A stretch of 64,000 nucleotides of DNA from Sphingopyxis sp. Root154 (GTDB taxonomy: Bacteria > Pseudomonadota > Alphaproteobacteria > Sphingomonadales > Sphingomonadaceae). Location of the stretch: assembly GCF_001427105.1 (NCBI RefSeq), contig NZ_LMGI01000002.1:1860867-1924866 (forward strand), in the 5' to 3' direction. The position numbers were made by a program, and so were the translations under genes. Below are positions 33,173 to 42,532 of this stretch, piece by piece (the first letter of the stretch is position 1; every line of letters starts with the position of its first letter). The notes below the pieces were generated by a model. The model saw only the letters and a list, made by a program, of their open reading frames with translations. It was not told where the DNA came from and made no database searches.

Positions 33173-34483
33173 TCAGATGGCGGAAAGCCGCGCCACCGCC
33201 TGATCCTTGTCGATCAGCGGCAACAGTTCGGCCATGTCGGGGCCATGGTCGCGGGCAGTGAGCGCGCGGCGCAGCGGCAGGAAGAGTGCGCGGCCCTTTG
33301 CACCCGTCGCCTCCTTCACCGCGCCGGTGAGCGCATGCCAGGGATCGGCGCCCCAATCGATCGCGGGTGCCGCTTGCGCCGCCGCGTCGAGCACCGGCCG
33401 GTCGGCGGCTTCGGCGGGCGGCGGGGCGAAGGGGCCATCGAACACGCGCACCCACTCGGCCGCCTCGGCCACCGTCATCACATTGGGCCGAATCGCATTC
33501 CAGCGCGCTTCGGTGATGGCAGCGGGCAGGCGGTCCGCGATCGCCGCATGGTCGGTGTGATGCAATATCTTCTGATTGAGCAGCGCCAGTTCGGCCTCGT
33601 CGAAGCGCGCAGGCGCGCGGCCGAAGCGCGCGAAATCGATGCTTTCGATCAGCGGCGCACCGTCCGTCACCGGTTCGACCGGATCGCTCGTTCCCAACCG
33701 CGCGAGCAACGCGACGAGCGCGATCGGTTCGATCCCCGCCTCGCGCACGCTCGCCATACCGAGCGAGCCGAGCCGCTTCGACAATTTGCCCTCGGTCCCG
33801 ACGAGCAGCGCCTCATGCGCAAAGGCGGGGGGCGTCGCGCCTAGCGCCGCGAACATCTGGACCTGCGACGCGGTGTTCGACACATGATCCTCGCCGCGCA
33901 CGACATGCGTGATCCCCATCGCGATATCGTCGATCACGCTGGGCAACAGGTAGAGCCAGCTGCCGTCGGCGCGACGCACCACCGGGTCGGACATCGTCTT
34001 GGGTTCGAAATGCTGCGATCCGCGGACCATGTCTGTCCACTCGATCGCCTGGCCATGGTCGAGCCGGAAGCGCCAGTGCGGTGCGATGCCCTCGGGGATC
34101 GGCGCATCGGCGGGCTTGCGCTCGTAAACCGGCGGCAACCCCCGCGAGAGCAATATCTTGCGGCGGATATCGAGCTCTTCGGGCGTCTCATAACAGGCAT
34201 AGACACGCCCCGCCGCCTTCAGCTTTTCGAACTCGGCTTCATAGAGCGCAAAGCGCGCCGACTGCCGTTCCTCGCCGTCGATATCGAAGCCAAGCCACGC
34301 GAGGTCGGCGCGAATCGCATCGACATACTCCTCTTTCGACCGTTCGAGGTCGGTGTCGTCGATGCGCAGCAGGAAGCGACCGCCATGCTTGCGCGCCCAC
34401 AGCCAATTGTGGAGCGCGGTGCGGACATTGCCGACATGCAGGGTGCCGGTCGGCGAAGGGGCGAAACGGGTCACGACAGTCAT
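33173..34483 (-). CDS. gltX: Glutamyl-tRNA synthetase
   Basis: Charges tRNA-Glu with glutamate. The 436-residue class I synthetase has APSPTGTLHVGN (HIGH-like motif 16-19), RIDDTD, and KLSKR in GTEGKLSKRLG, with an anticodon-binding domain in the last 130 residues. It is about 35-40 residues shorter than E. coli GluRS. Alphaproteobacteria often have two GltX proteins, one also charging tRNA-Gln; which one this is cannot be read here. Downstream is tonB; upstream are the tiny frames beside nadE. Confidence 0.95.
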   Translation of the reverse strand: MTVVTRFAPSPTGTLHVGNVRTALHNWLWARKHGGRFLLRIDDTDLERSKEEYVDAIRADLAWLGFDIDGEERQSARFALYEAEFEKLKAAGRVYACYETPEELDIRRKILLSRGLPPVYERKPADAPIPEGIAPHWRFRLDHGQAIEWTDMVRGSQHFEPKTMSDPVVRRADGSWLYLLPSVIDDIAMGITHVVRGEDHVSNTASQVQMFAALGATPPAFAHEALLVGTEGKLSKRLGSLGMASVREAGIEPIALVALLARLGTSDPVEPVTDGAPLIESIDFARFGRAPARFDEAELALLNQKILHHTDHAAIADRLPAAITEARWNAIRPNVMTVAEAAEWVRVFDGPFAPPPAEAADRPVLDAAAQAAPAIDWGADPWHALTGAVKEATGAKGRALFLPLRRALTARDHGPDMAELLPLIDKDQAVARLSAI

Positions 34484-34516
34484 AGCGCGCGCCTATAACC
34501 GCATATTCGGCCGCCG

Positions 34517-34648
34517 TCAGTCGTCTTCCTCGATCTTGCGGTTCTGGACGATGTGCGCGGCCCAGCGCAGAGCCATGCCGACCACCGAAAGCACCGACCC
34601 CATGATGATCGCCCCGATCAGGCCGCGATCTTCGCCGGGCGCGGCCAC
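34517..34648 (-). CDS. Tiny membrane protein frame B (43 residues)
   Basis: GTG-initiated frame with one hydrophobic helix (LIGAIIMGSVLSVVGMAL) and a charged end NRKIEEDD. It begins inside the overlapping frame A, in the -1 phase. Either a second coupled mini-gene or the second half of one two-helix protein broken by a frameshift. Low certainty. Confidence 0.45.
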   Translation of the reverse strand: MAAPGEDRGLIGAIIMGSVLSVVGMALRWAAHIVQNRKIEEDD

Positions 34649-34719
34649 GCAACCCGCGCGAGCAAGATGACGCTGACGATCGACAGCGCGTAACCGATCC
34701 CGGTCAGCCAGTTCGCCAC
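34618..34719 (-). CDS. Tiny membrane protein frame A (33 residues)
   Basis: GTG start 6 bases after the nadE stop, reading ANWLTGIGYALSIVSVILLARVAW, one membrane helix, then stop. A fused reading with frame B would give a two-helix protein of about 67 residues with a short RPGED loop. Low certainty that it stands alone. Confidence 0.45.
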   Translation of the reverse strand: MANWLTGIGYALSIVSVILLARVAWPRPAKIAA

Positions 34720-34725
34720 GGCGGG

Positions 34726-36384
34726 CTACGCGGTCCGGAAGCCGTGGGTGATCGGATAGCGCCGGTCGCGCCCGAAATTGCGCGTCGACAGCTTCACCCC
34801 CGGCGGCGCCTGCCGGCGCTTATATTCGGCAAGCATCAGCAGCCTTTCGATCCGCACCACCGCATCACGATCGAAGCCATATTTCGCCACGACATCGTCG
34901 ACGCTCGCCTCCTCTTCGACGAGCATATGCAACATGCGGTCGAGATCGGCATAGGGCGGCAGGCTGTCCTCGTCCTTCTGGTCGGGGCGCAGTTCGGCGC
35001 TTGGCGGCTTGGTGATGATGGTGTCGGGCATCACCGGGGTCACCGGGTTGCGCGAGAGCCGCGGGACATGTTCGTTGCGCCATTTCGCCACGGCGAACAC
35101 CGTCATCTTATACGCGTCCTTCAACGGATTATAGCCGCCCGCCATGTCGCCATAGATCGTCGCATAGCCGACGCTCATCTCGCTCTTGTTGCCCGTCGTG
35201 AGCAGCATCGGGCCGAATTTGTTGCTGAGTGCCATCAGGGTGACACCGCGGATGCGCGACTGGACATTTTCCTCGGTGATATCGACGTCCTTGTCGGCGA
35301 AGGTTCCGCTGAGCATCGCATCGAACGCCTCGACCGCCGGAACGATCGAAATCGTATCGAGCCTGCACCCGATCATCGCCGCGCAGCCTGCGGCATCATC
35401 GAGGCTCGCCTCGCTCGTGAAGCGGCTCGGCATCATCACGCACCACACCTTGTCGGGGCCCAGCGCGTCGGCGGCGATCGCGGCGCAGATTGCCGAATCG
35501 ATCCCGCCCGACAGGCCAAGCACTACGCCGGGGAAGCGGTTGCGCTCGACATAGTCGCGCAAGGATAAGATCATCGCGCTGTAGATGTCGGCCGGATGCG
35601 CCTCCCATTCGGCGATCGCGCCGGCTTCGCAGCGCCAGCCGTTCGCGCCCTTCGTCCATTGTGTTACCCGCTCCTCGGGCTCCCAGTCGGTCAGTCGGTG
35701 CGCCGTCGTCCCGTCGCTGTTCAGCACGAACGAGCAGCCGTCGAACACGATCTCGTCCTGCCCGCCGATGCGGTTAAGGAAAATGACCGGCAGCCTGGTT
35801 TCGGCGACGCGGCTGGCGAACACCTGCGTCAAACGCCGCTCGTCCTTGTCGATCTCATAGGGGCTGCCGTTGACCGAGATCAGCAGTTCGGCCCCCTGCC
35901 CCACCAGATGCTGGCAAACTTTGGGCAACCAGCCATCCTCGCAGATCGGCAGGCCCAGCTTCACGCCGCGCCATTCGACAACGTCGGGGAGCGGCCCCGG
36001 AACGAACACGCGCTTTTCGTCGAAGGTCCCGTAATTGGGGAGTTCATGCTTCCTTCGCGTCGCGACGATCCGGCCGCCGTCGAGCAGCGCGACGATATTA
36101 TAGAGCGCATCGCCTTCCCGCTCGACCGAACCGACAAGCATCGCCGGGCCGCCGTCGGCGGTATCGGCGGCGAGTTCGGCGAGCAGCGTCGCGGCGCGTT
36201 CGGCCAGCGCAGGCTTCAGCACCAGATCCTCGGGCGGATAACCGATCAGCTGCAGTTCGGGGTAGAGGATCAGGTCGGCCCCGCTGTGCCGCGCGCGGAC
36301 CTCGCGCATCGCGGCGGCGTTGGCGGCGAGGTCGCCCACGACCTGCGTCATTTGTGAAAGAACGATGGTGAGCTTTTGTGTCAT
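34726..36384 (-). CDS. nadE: Glutamine-dependent NAD+ synthetase
   Basis: Amidates deamido-NAD to NAD, taking ammonia from glutamine. The 552-residue protein has an N-terminal nitrilase domain with triad Glu43, Lys112 and Cys148 (LPICEDGW), and a C-terminal synthetase with SGGIDSAI at about 292-299 for ATP binding. Length suits the two-domain form, so ammonia supply is intrinsic. Divergent from prs with a 137-base gap; downstream it meets the tiny membrane frames. Confidence 0.97.
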   Translation of the reverse strand: MTQKLTIVLSQMTQVVGDLAANAAAMREVRARHSGADLILYPELQLIGYPPEDLVLKPALAERAATLLAELAADTADGGPAMLVGSVEREGDALYNIVALLDGGRIVATRRKHELPNYGTFDEKRVFVPGPLPDVVEWRGVKLGLPICEDGWLPKVCQHLVGQGAELLISVNGSPYEIDKDERRLTQVFASRVAETRLPVIFLNRIGGQDEIVFDGCSFVLNSDGTTAHRLTDWEPEERVTQWTKGANGWRCEAGAIAEWEAHPADIYSAMILSLRDYVERNRFPGVVLGLSGGIDSAICAAIAADALGPDKVWCVMMPSRFTSEASLDDAAGCAAMIGCRLDTISIVPAVEAFDAMLSGTFADKDVDITEENVQSRIRGVTLMALSNKFGPMLLTTGNKSEMSVGYATIYGDMAGGYNPLKDAYKMTVFAVAKWRNEHVPRLSRNPVTPVMPDTIITKPPSAELRPDQKDEDSLPPYADLDRMLHMLVEEEASVDDVVAKYGFDRDAVVRIERLLMLAEYKRRQAPPGVKLSTRNFGRDRRYPITHGFRTA

Positions 36385-36521
36385 GTCGGTGGTTTAGGCC
36401 GACGCGCGCCGATTTCAACTGCGGCGCGCGCTGCCGATCGGGCTTTAACCCCTTCCCCTATCGGCCCGCGCTGGCTAAGGGGGCGCGCAATCCCACTCCG
36501 CGCGAAAGGGCTTCGCAGCGC

Positions 36522-37457
36522 ATGAAACTCATCTCCGGCAACAGCAACCTCCCCCTCGCCCGCGCGATCGCGGACTATCTGGAACTGCCGCTGACCGACA
36601 CCAGCGTACGCCGCTTCGCCGACGAAGAGGTCTTCGTCGAAATTCATGAGAATGTCCGCGGCCAGGATGTCTTCGTCGTCCAGCCGACGAACTTCCCCGC
36701 GAACGACAATCTGATGGAGCTGCTGATCATCAACGACGCGCTGCGCCGCGCTTCGGCGAAACGCATCACCGCGGTCGTCCCCTATTTCGGCTATGCCCGC
36801 CAGGACCGCAAACCCGGCCCGCGCACCCCGATCTCGGCAAAGCTCGTCGCGAACCTCATCACCACTTCGGGCGCCGACCGCGTGCTCGCGATCGACCTGC
36901 ACGCCGGGCAGATCCAGGGCTTCTTCGATATCCCGACCGACAATCTCTACGCCGCGCCAGTGATGAGCGCCGACATCCAGGCGCGCTTCGCGGGCAAGAA
37001 TCTGATGGTCGTGTCGCCCGACGTCGGCGGCGTGGTCCGCGCCCGGGCGCTCGCCAAGCGGCTCGACAACGCCCCGCTCGCGATCGTCGACAAGCGCCGC
37101 GAACGCGCCGGCGAATCGGAAGTGATGAACATCATCGGCGACGTGAAGGGCCGCTTCTGCATCCTGATCGACGATATCGTCGATTCGGCGGGCACGCTGT
37201 GCAACGCCGCCGCGGCGCTGAAGGCCGCAGGCGCCGAGGGCGTCGTCGCTTATTGTACGCACGGCGTATTGTCGGGCGGCGCGGTCGCGCGCGTCGATGC
37301 GAGCGAGCTCACCGAACTCGTCATCACCGATTCGATCCAGCCGACCGATGCCGTCAACGACAGCAGCAAGGTCCGCGCGCTCACCGTCGCACCTTTGCTC
37401 GGCGAAGCGATCAAGCGCATCGCCGACGAATCGAGCGTCTCCTCGCTTTTCGACTGA
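36522..37457 (+). CDS. prs: Ribose-phosphate pyrophosphokinase
   Basis: Makes PRPP from ribose 5-phosphate and ATP for nucleotide, His, Trp and NAD synthesis. The 311-residue protein shows [39 protein letters not shown] and the PRPP loop [10 protein letters not shown]. The start [12 protein letters not shown] is the family start; the frame is open further 5' without support. The GAAAGGG Shine-Dalgarno is distant. Neighbouring nadE uses the same nucleotide pool. It ends 5 bases before the convergent tetR stop. Confidence 0.97.
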   Translation: MKLISGNSNLPLARAIADYLELPLTDTSVRRFADEEVFVEIHENVRGQDVFVVQPTNFPANDNLMELLIINDALRRASAKRITAVVPYFGYARQDRKPGPRTPISAKLVANLITTSGADRVLAIDLHAGQIQGFFDIPTDNLYAAPVMSADIQARFAGKNLMVVSPDVGGVVRARALAKRLDNAPLAIVDKRRERAGESEVMNIIGDVKGRFCILIDDIVDSAGTLCNAAAALKAAGAEGVVAYCTHGVLSGGAVARVDASELTELVITDSIQPTDAVNDSSKVRALTVAPLLGEAIKRIADESSVSSLFD

Positions 37458-37462
37458 TCGCG

Positions 37463-38005
37463 TCAGCGCGCCACGAGCGCGCCGACGATGTGATCGAGCT
37501 GCCGCCGGAAGGTCGTATGATCGGGCACGGCATGCACCAGCCCGCGCGCGGTCCAGCATAGAGCCTGCGCCATACTGCCCGCGCGCGACACCGCCGAGCC
37601 CGGCCCGCTGAACCGGATCGCTTCGGCCATCGCGGCGACCAGCCTGCGCTCGGCCACGCGGACCGCCTCGGGCGGATCGCGCCGGAGCGTCGCCACGATC
37701 TCGGCGCCGTGCGGCGACGCATGCAGCGCCTCCATATGCCGGCCCACCCATGCGTCGAGCGCATCGGTCAAACGTTCGACGAGCGTCTTTGCGGGCTGGT
37801 CGATGCTGGCAAGCGCGGCAGCCAGCGAAGTGTCGATCAGGCATTTGGTCGCCCAGCCGATCAACGCTCCCTTCGATCCGTGCCGGTTATAGAGCGCTTG
37901 CCGCGACACACAGAGCACGCGCGCCACATCCTCCATCGACGTCTTGCGCAGACCATAACGCGCGAAGGTCGCGACAATCGGATCGAGAGGAAAATCGCCC
38001 GGCAT
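37463..38005 (-). CDS. TetR/AcrR family transcriptional repressor
   Basis: A 180-residue regulator. Residues 7-50 hold the TetR HTH (FARYGLRKTSMEDVARVLCVSRQALYNRHGSKGAL). The ligand domain gives no hint of its inducer. Its gene is divergent from hisN, and a 30-base near-perfect palindrome begins 8 bases upstream of the ATG, so it very likely represses its own promoter and perhaps a neighbour. The nearest divergent gene is hisN at 38.1 kb, which is not an obvious target. Confidence 0.92.
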   Translation of the reverse strand: MPGDFPLDPIVATFARYGLRKTSMEDVARVLCVSRQALYNRHGSKGALIGWATKCLIDTSLAAALASIDQPAKTLVERLTDALDAWVGRHMEALHASPHGAEIVATLRRDPPEAVRVAERRLVAAMAEAIRFSGPGSAVSRAGSMAQALCWTARGLVHAVPDHTTFRRQLDHIVGALVAR

Positions 38006-38012
38006 GGACGTG

Positions 38013-38042
38013 ATTTTACAGTTTATACTGAAATTGTAAAAT
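38013..38042. promoter_or_regulatory. TetR-type operator palindrome
   Basis: Arms ATTTTACAGTTT (38013-38024) and AAATTGTAAAAT (38031-38042) are complementary at 11 of 12 positions around the centre ATACTG. AT-rich, and it lies 8 bases before the regulator start and 79 before hisN. Confidence 0.8.
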
Positions 38043-38120
38043 TGATAAAACGTGAGCCAATGATGCCGGACGGATGCGCTTGGGCTGGCGGTGGGGGGCC
38101 GGCTAGGCTAGCGGATAGCC

Positions 38121-38903
38121 ATGTCGCTCACCTCCGATCTCAACCTCGCCAATCGCCTCGCCGACGCCGCCGGCGAAGCGATCCGTCCGCTCTTCCGCGC
38201 CGCCTTTGCGCATGAGGCCAAGGCCGACGCCTCGCCCGTGACAGAGGCCGACCGCGCCGCCGAAGCCGCGATGCGCCGCCTGCTCGATGCCGAGGCGCCG
38301 CGCGACGGGATCATCGGCGAGGAATATGGCGCCGAGCGCCCCGACGCGTCGCGCCAATGGGTGCTCGACCCGATCGACGGCACCGTCAGCTTCATGGCAG
38401 GGCGCCCGATTTTCGGTACCCTGATCGCGCTGCTCCAGGACGGATGGCCGATCCTCGGGATCATCGACCAGCCGATCGCGGGCGAACGCTGGGTCGGCGC
38501 GCTCGGTCAGCCGACCCTGTTCAACGGCACGCCCGCGCGCACGCGTCCCTGCCGCACCCTTGCCGATACGGTACTCGCGACGACCGGCCCGCAATATTTC
38601 GCCGACCATGACGGCGAGCATTTCATGGCGCTCGCAGCAAAGACGTCGCACAAGCGCATGGTCTTCGGCGGCGACTGCTATAATTATGGCTTGCTCGCGA
38701 GCGGGCATATCGACCTCGTCGTCGAGGCGGGATTGAAGCTCCACGACTTCGCTGCCCTCGCGCCGATCGTCGAAGGCGCAGGCGGCACGATGTGCGACTG
38801 GAACGGCGATCCGCTGAGCGCCGACAGTTCGGGGCACGTCATCGCGCTCGGCGACCCCGCGCGTCTCGAGGATGTGATCGAAGGACTCGCCTGCCACCAC
38901 TGA
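38121..38903 (+). CDS. hisN: Inositol monophosphatase-family histidinol-phosphatase
   Basis: Mg-dependent phosphatase; in actinobacteria and alphaproteobacteria this type (HisN) dephosphorylates histidinol phosphate. The 260-residue protein carries GEEYG (Glu67 or 68), DPIDGTVSF (Asp83 and Asp86) and GGDCYNYGLLASGHIDLV. The DPIDGTVSFM version with Val-Ser rather than Thr-Asn after the motif is typical of HisN rather than SuhB. It is separated from the GFA gene by 17 bases. The assignment to histidinol phosphate is by subfamily resemblance. Confidence 0.85.
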   Translation: MSLTSDLNLANRLADAAGEAIRPLFRAAFAHEAKADASPVTEADRAAEAAMRRLLDAEAPRDGIIGEEYGAERPDASRQWVLDPIDGTVSFMAGRPIFGTLIALLQDGWPILGIIDQPIAGERWVGALGQPTLFNGTPARTRPCRTLADTVLATTGPQYFADHDGEHFMALAAKTSHKRMVFGGDCYNYGLLASGHIDLVVEAGLKLHDFAALAPIVEGAGGTMCDWNGDPLSADSSGHVIALGDPARLEDVIEGLACHH

Positions 38904-38920
38904 CAAGGAGAGGAACGGAC

Positions 38921-39271
38921 ATGGCTTTTCAAGGAAGCTGCCACTGCGGCACGGTAAGTTTTACGGTCGAGGGGGATATTCCGGGTACGGCGATGAGCTG
39001 CAACTGCTCGCACTGCCGGCGCAAGGGCTTCTTGCTCGCTTTCGTGCCCATCGACCAGTTCAGGCTGGAGAGCGGCGCCGACAAGCTCGGGAGCTACAAG
39101 TTTAACAAGCATAATATCGACCATCAATTCTGCACCGATTGCGGTTGCCAGGGCTTCTCGGTCGGCACCGGTCCTGATGGATCCAAGATGGCGGCGGTGA
39201 ACCTGCGCTGTGTTCCCGACGCCGACCTCGATACCCTCACGATCCAGAAGGTCGACGGCGCCAGTTTTTGA
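38921..39271 (+). CDS. GFA-family zinc protein, second copy
   Basis: A 116-residue Gfa-fold protein: CHC (Cys7, Cys9), CNCSHC (Cys27, 29, 32) and CTDCGC as zinc ligands. AAGGAGAGG precedes the ATG by 6 bases. Only distantly like the protein at 12.7-13.1 kb. Reaction unknown. It follows hisN closely and precedes rpmI by about 117 bases. Confidence 0.88.
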   Translation: MAFQGSCHCGTVSFTVEGDIPGTAMSCNCSHCRRKGFLLAFVPIDQFRLESGADKLGSYKFNKHNIDHQFCTDCGCQGFSVGTGPDGSKMAAVNLRCVPDADLDTLTIQKVDGASF

Positions 39272-39283
39272 TCCCCGAATCGC

Positions 39284-39312
39284 TTGCATTTCCGGGCGAA
39301 TCCCCCTAAGCG
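39284..39312 (+). promoter_or_regulatory. Candidate rpmI-rplT promoter
   Basis: TTGCAT (39284-39289), 17 bases, TAAGCG (39307-39312), 77 bases before the rpmI ATG. Only weakly consensus. Confidence 0.4.
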
Positions 39313-39329
39313 CCCCGCTTCCGATTGTG

Positions 39330-39358
39330 TCGGCTGGCTGAAAGGGCTGCCAGGCCGA
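39330..39358 (+). promoter_or_regulatory. Leader hairpin before rpmI
   Basis: TCGGCTGGC (39330-39338) pairs with GCCAGGCCGA (39349-39358) with one bulged G, in the rpmI 5' leader. L20 autoregulation acts through such leader structures in other bacteria; whether this is one is inference. Confidence 0.35.
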
Positions 39359-39388
39359 TACGCAAACGGACTTCCAAAGGAGACCAAA

Positions 39389-39592
39389 ATGCCCAAAATG
39401 AAGACCAAGAGCGGTGTGAAGAAACGCTTCAAATTCACCGCCTCGGGCAAGGTGAAGCACGGCGTTGTCGGCAAGCGTCACCGCCTGAGCAGCCACAATG
39501 CAAAATATATCCGCACCAACCGCGGCACCAGCGTGCTGAGCGATTCGGATGTGGCCCATGTGCGCCTCTGGGCGCCCTACGGCCTGAAGTAA
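39389..39592 (+). CDS. rpmI: 50S ribosomal protein L35
   Basis: A 67-residue protein, PKMKTKSGVKKRFKFTASG at the N-terminus, with an AAAGGAG Shine-Dalgarno. It is followed after 13 bases by rplT. infC, which usually precedes rpmI, is not adjacent. Confidence 0.97.
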   Translation: MPKMKTKSGVKKRFKFTASGKVKHGVVGKRHRLSSHNAKYIRTNRGTSVLSDSDVAHVRLWAPYGLK

Positions 39593-39605
39593 GGAGCGCT
39601 AAGGC

Positions 39606-39971
39606 ATGTCACGCATCAAACGCGGCGTCACCACGCGCGCCAAGCATAAACGCGTATTGGAACAGGCGAAGGGCTATTACGGCCGTCGCAAGAACACCAT
39701 CCGCGTCGCCAAGCAGGCGGTCGAAAAGGCCGGCCAGTACGCTTATCGCGACCGCAAGGTTAAGAAGCGGAATTTCCGCGGTCTGTGGATTCAGCGTATC
39801 AACGCCGCGGTCCGCGCCGAGGGCCTCACCTATTCGCAGTTCATGCACGGCGTGAAGCTGGCCGGGATCGAACTCGACCGCAAGGTCATGGCCGACCTCG
39901 CGATGAACGAAGGCAATGTCTTCGGGGCGATCATCGCCCAGGCCAAGGCGGCGCTGCCCAAGGCAGCCTGA
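39606..39971 (+). CDS. rplT: 50S ribosomal protein L20
   Basis: 121 residues, [19 protein letters not shown] at the N-terminus and [18 protein letters not shown] near the end. Binds 23S rRNA early in assembly and may repress rpmI-rplT. GGAGC lies 8 bases upstream. A clear terminator follows. Confidence 0.97.
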   Translation: MSRIKRGVTTRAKHKRVLEQAKGYYGRRKNTIRVAKQAVEKAGQYAYRDRKVKKRNFRGLWIQRINAAVRAEGLTYSQFMHGVKLAGIELDRKVMADLAMNEGNVFGAIIAQAKAALPKAA

Positions 39972-39998
39972 CGCTTTCAGCCAGGTGAAACGAAACAA

Positions 39999-40030
39999 GG
40001 GCGGTCCCGCTGGGGCCGCCCTTTTTCTTT
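39999..40030 (+). terminator. Intrinsic terminator of rpmI-rplT
   Basis: Ten-pair stem 39999-40008 with 40012-40021 including one G-U, followed by TTTTTCTTT. Confidence 0.85.
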
Positions 40031-40366
40031 GGGTTCGAAGACCAAATGAAGAGGCGGCGCGGAGCTCGCGCTCCGCACCGCCTCGACAATGGTTCCAGTG
40101 GAAACCATCGCCCCCCCGCCCGTTCCGAAAAGCCGTGGGTCGCAGAAAGCTGCCGGCCGGGACGAAGCTCGGAAAATCAGTCGTCTGTTTCAGGTCCCCG
40201 CCAAACCCCATCCCTTGGCGCCACGCTACGATTCTCCTCGCACGCCCCGTTTCGAAGCGGACAATGCAACTATGACGCAGCCCGCGAGCAGAAAATTGTA
40301 AGAACCCGACACGAACCGGCAACGGGACATTGTTATTCATGCGTTTTGCGCTCAAAACGGGACAGC
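40031..40366. other. Intergenic region with large hairpin, no gene seen
   Basis: 336 bases between rplT terminator and the AraC gene. I find no frame with coding character. It holds a strong hairpin at 40051-40084 (GAGGCGG and GCGGAGC arms with a TCGC loop, not followed by T) and a short GGTTCCA/TGGAAACC palindrome at about 40090. The remainder probably carries the promoter of the AraC gene. Confidence 0.6.
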
Positions 40367-41269
40367 ATGCCGCAACGCGACGCATCTCCTCAACCCCCGG
40401 CCGGCGCGCGGGTTACCACGCGCTTCTTTCCCCTGTCGCCCGCTCTGCGCCCCTATGTCAGCACCATCTATCTGAGCGAGGTCGGCGTAGCCGACGGCTG
40501 CCGGGTCGAGGATTATCTGCACCCCGAATGGGCGAACCTGCGCTTCATCGAAGGCGACCGGCCGCTCGCGGCGATCGGTGACAGTCCGGTGGTCGAGACG
40601 CCACGCTTTATCGCCACCGGTCCGACGAGTACGGCGACCTATTTCGCGGCGGGCAATATGCGCGCCTGGGGCATCGGTATCCTGCCGATGGGCTGGGCCA
40701 AATTCATTCCCTTGTCCGCCGAAGATCTCGCCGACCGGATGACCGACGGCGGCGCGCACCCGGCCTTTGCCCGCTTTGCACCTCTGCTCGACGCCGTGCG
40801 GCAAGTGAATGACGTCGACGCCGCGGCGGCGCTGATCGACGCGCATGTCTGCGCCCTCCTCGCCGATGCGCCCCCCGACGATCCGGCGATCCTCGCCGCG
40901 CATCGGGCGCTGGTCGACGACGAGGTGACAAGCGTCGCCGATCTGTCGGCGAAACTGTCGCTCTCCGAACGCTCGATCGAGCGCCTGAGCCACCGCGCCT
41001 TCGGTTTTTCGCCTAAATTGCTGTTGCTGCGCCAGCGCTTCCTGCGCAGCCTCGCGCGCTTCATGCTCGACCCGTCGATGGCGTGGATCGATACGATGGA
41101 TCATCATTATTACGACCAGGCGCAATTCACGCGCGACTTTCAGCGCTTCATGGGGATGAGCCCGCGCGACTATGCCGCGCGGCCCAAGCCGATATTGGGC
41201 GCCGCGGCGTTTGCCCGGGCTGCTGCTGCCGGCGCTGCGGTGCAGGGTCTGCATAAGCCCGCCGGATAG
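40367..41269 (+). CDS. AraC-family transcriptional regulator
   Basis: A 300-residue regulator. The N-terminal part (about 20-135) resembles a DUF6597-like sensing domain (PLSPALRPYVSTIYLSE). The C-terminal two-HTH AraC domain occupies about 180-280, with SERSIERLSHRAFGFSPK and the second HTH DQAQFTRDFQRFMGMSPRDY. Effector and targets unknown. The start PQRDASPQPP is preferred; a longer frame upstream is not supported. It is isolated, with pheS following after 144 bases. Confidence 0.88.
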   Translation: MPQRDASPQPPAGARVTTRFFPLSPALRPYVSTIYLSEVGVADGCRVEDYLHPEWANLRFIEGDRPLAAIGDSPVVETPRFIATGPTSTATYFAAGNMRAWGIGILPMGWAKFIPLSAEDLADRMTDGGAHPAFARFAPLLDAVRQVNDVDAAAALIDAHVCALLADAPPDDPAILAAHRALVDDEVTSVADLSAKLSLSERSIERLSHRAFGFSPKLLLLRQRFLRSLARFMLDPSMAWIDTMDHHYYDQAQFTRDFQRFMGMSPRDYAARPKPILGAAAFARAAAAGAAVQGLHKPAG

Positions 41270-41413
41270 CCCCGTTTTCCGCCAAGTGACTTGACCCGCG
41301 CCGCGCGTTCGGTGCAAGCGGCAGGCGACGGACGCGCGGCTAGCCGCCCTATCCTAAGAACCAGAGAAATGCAGGCCGGCAGCGCCAGCGCCGCCGGAAC
41401 AGGACGAACGACA

Positions 41414-42532
41414 ATGAGCGACATTCAGGCCATTCAGACCCGGCTGGTGGACGAAATAGCAGCAGCGACCGACCTCGACGCAGTCGAGGCGCTGCGCGTG
41501 TCGGCGCTCGGCAAGGCGGGGACGATCACCGCGCTGCTTAAGACGCTGGGCGGCATGACCCCCGACGAGCGGCAGGCGAAAGGCCCCGAAATCCACGCAC
41601 TGCGCGAAACGGTCACCGCCGCGCTCAGCGCACGCAAGGCGGCGCTCGATGCCGCGGCGCTCGATATCAAGCTCGCCGCCGAGGCGATCGACATGTCGCT
41701 GCCCGCCGACGCGGCCCCGCGCGGCAGCGTCCATCCGGTCAGCCAGGTGATGGACGAACTCGCCGAAATCTTCGCCGACATGGGTTTCGCCGTCGCGACG
41801 GGTCCCGAGATCGAGGACGACTGGCGCAATTTCACCGCGCTCAACATTCCGGAGACGCACCCCGCGCGCGCGATGCACGACACCTTCTATTTCCCCGACC
41901 AGATGCGCGGGAGCGCCGATGCCGGTCCGGGTGAAGGCGGCCGCATGCTGCTGCGCACGCACACCTCGCCGGTGCAGATCCGCACGATGATGTCGCAGGA
42001 ACCGCCGATCCGGATCATCGCGCCTGGCCGCGTCTATCGCAGCGACAGCGACGCGACGCACACCCCGATGTTCCATCAGGTCGAGGGCCTCGTCATCGAC
42101 CGCGGCATCCATATGGGGCATCTGAAATGGACGCTCGAAACCTTCCTCAAGGCCTATTTCGAACGCGACGACATCGTGCTGCGCCTGCGCCCCTCCTATT
42201 TCCCCTTCACCGAACCCTCGGCCGAGGTCGATGTCGGCTATAGACAGGAAAAGGGCCGCCGTATCGTCGGCGGCAATGGCGACGACGATGGCCATGCGTG
42301 GATGGAGCTGCTCGGCAGCGGCATGGTCAACCGCCGCGTCATCGCGAACTGCGGGCTCGACCCCGATGAGTGGCAGGGCTTCGCCTTCGGGGTCGGCGTC
42401 GACCGGCTCGCTATGCTGAAGTACGGCATGGATGACCTCCGCGCCTTCTTCGACGGCGACCTTCGCTGGCTGTCGCATTACGGGTTCGGCGCGCTGTCGG
42501 TCCCGACGCTGAGCGGGGGGATTTCGGCATGA
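41414..42532 (+). CDS. pheS: Phenylalanyl-tRNA synthetase alpha subunit
   Basis: Catalytic subunit of the (alpha-beta)2 synthetase. 372 residues: N-terminal coiled coil (1-100), then class II motifs; [19 protein letters not shown], motif 2 with [20 protein letters not shown], and motif 3 [14 protein letters not shown]. pheT overlaps its stop by four bases. The 144-base leader shows no obvious Phe attenuator. Confidence 0.97.
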   Translation: MSDIQAIQTRLVDEIAAATDLDAVEALRVSALGKAGTITALLKTLGGMTPDERQAKGPEIHALRETVTAALSARKAALDAAALDIKLAAEAIDMSLPADAAPRGSVHPVSQVMDELAEIFADMGFAVATGPEIEDDWRNFTALNIPETHPARAMHDTFYFPDQMRGSADAGPGEGGRMLLRTHTSPVQIRTMMSQEPPIRIIAPGRVYRSDSDATHTPMFHQVEGLVIDRGIHMGHLKWTLETFLKAYFERDDIVLRLRPSYFPFTEPSAEVDVGYRQEKGRRIVGGNGDDDGHAWMELLGSGMVNRRVIANCGLDPDEWQGFAFGVGVDRLAMLKYGMDDLRAFFDGDLRWLSHYGFGALSVPTLSGGISA

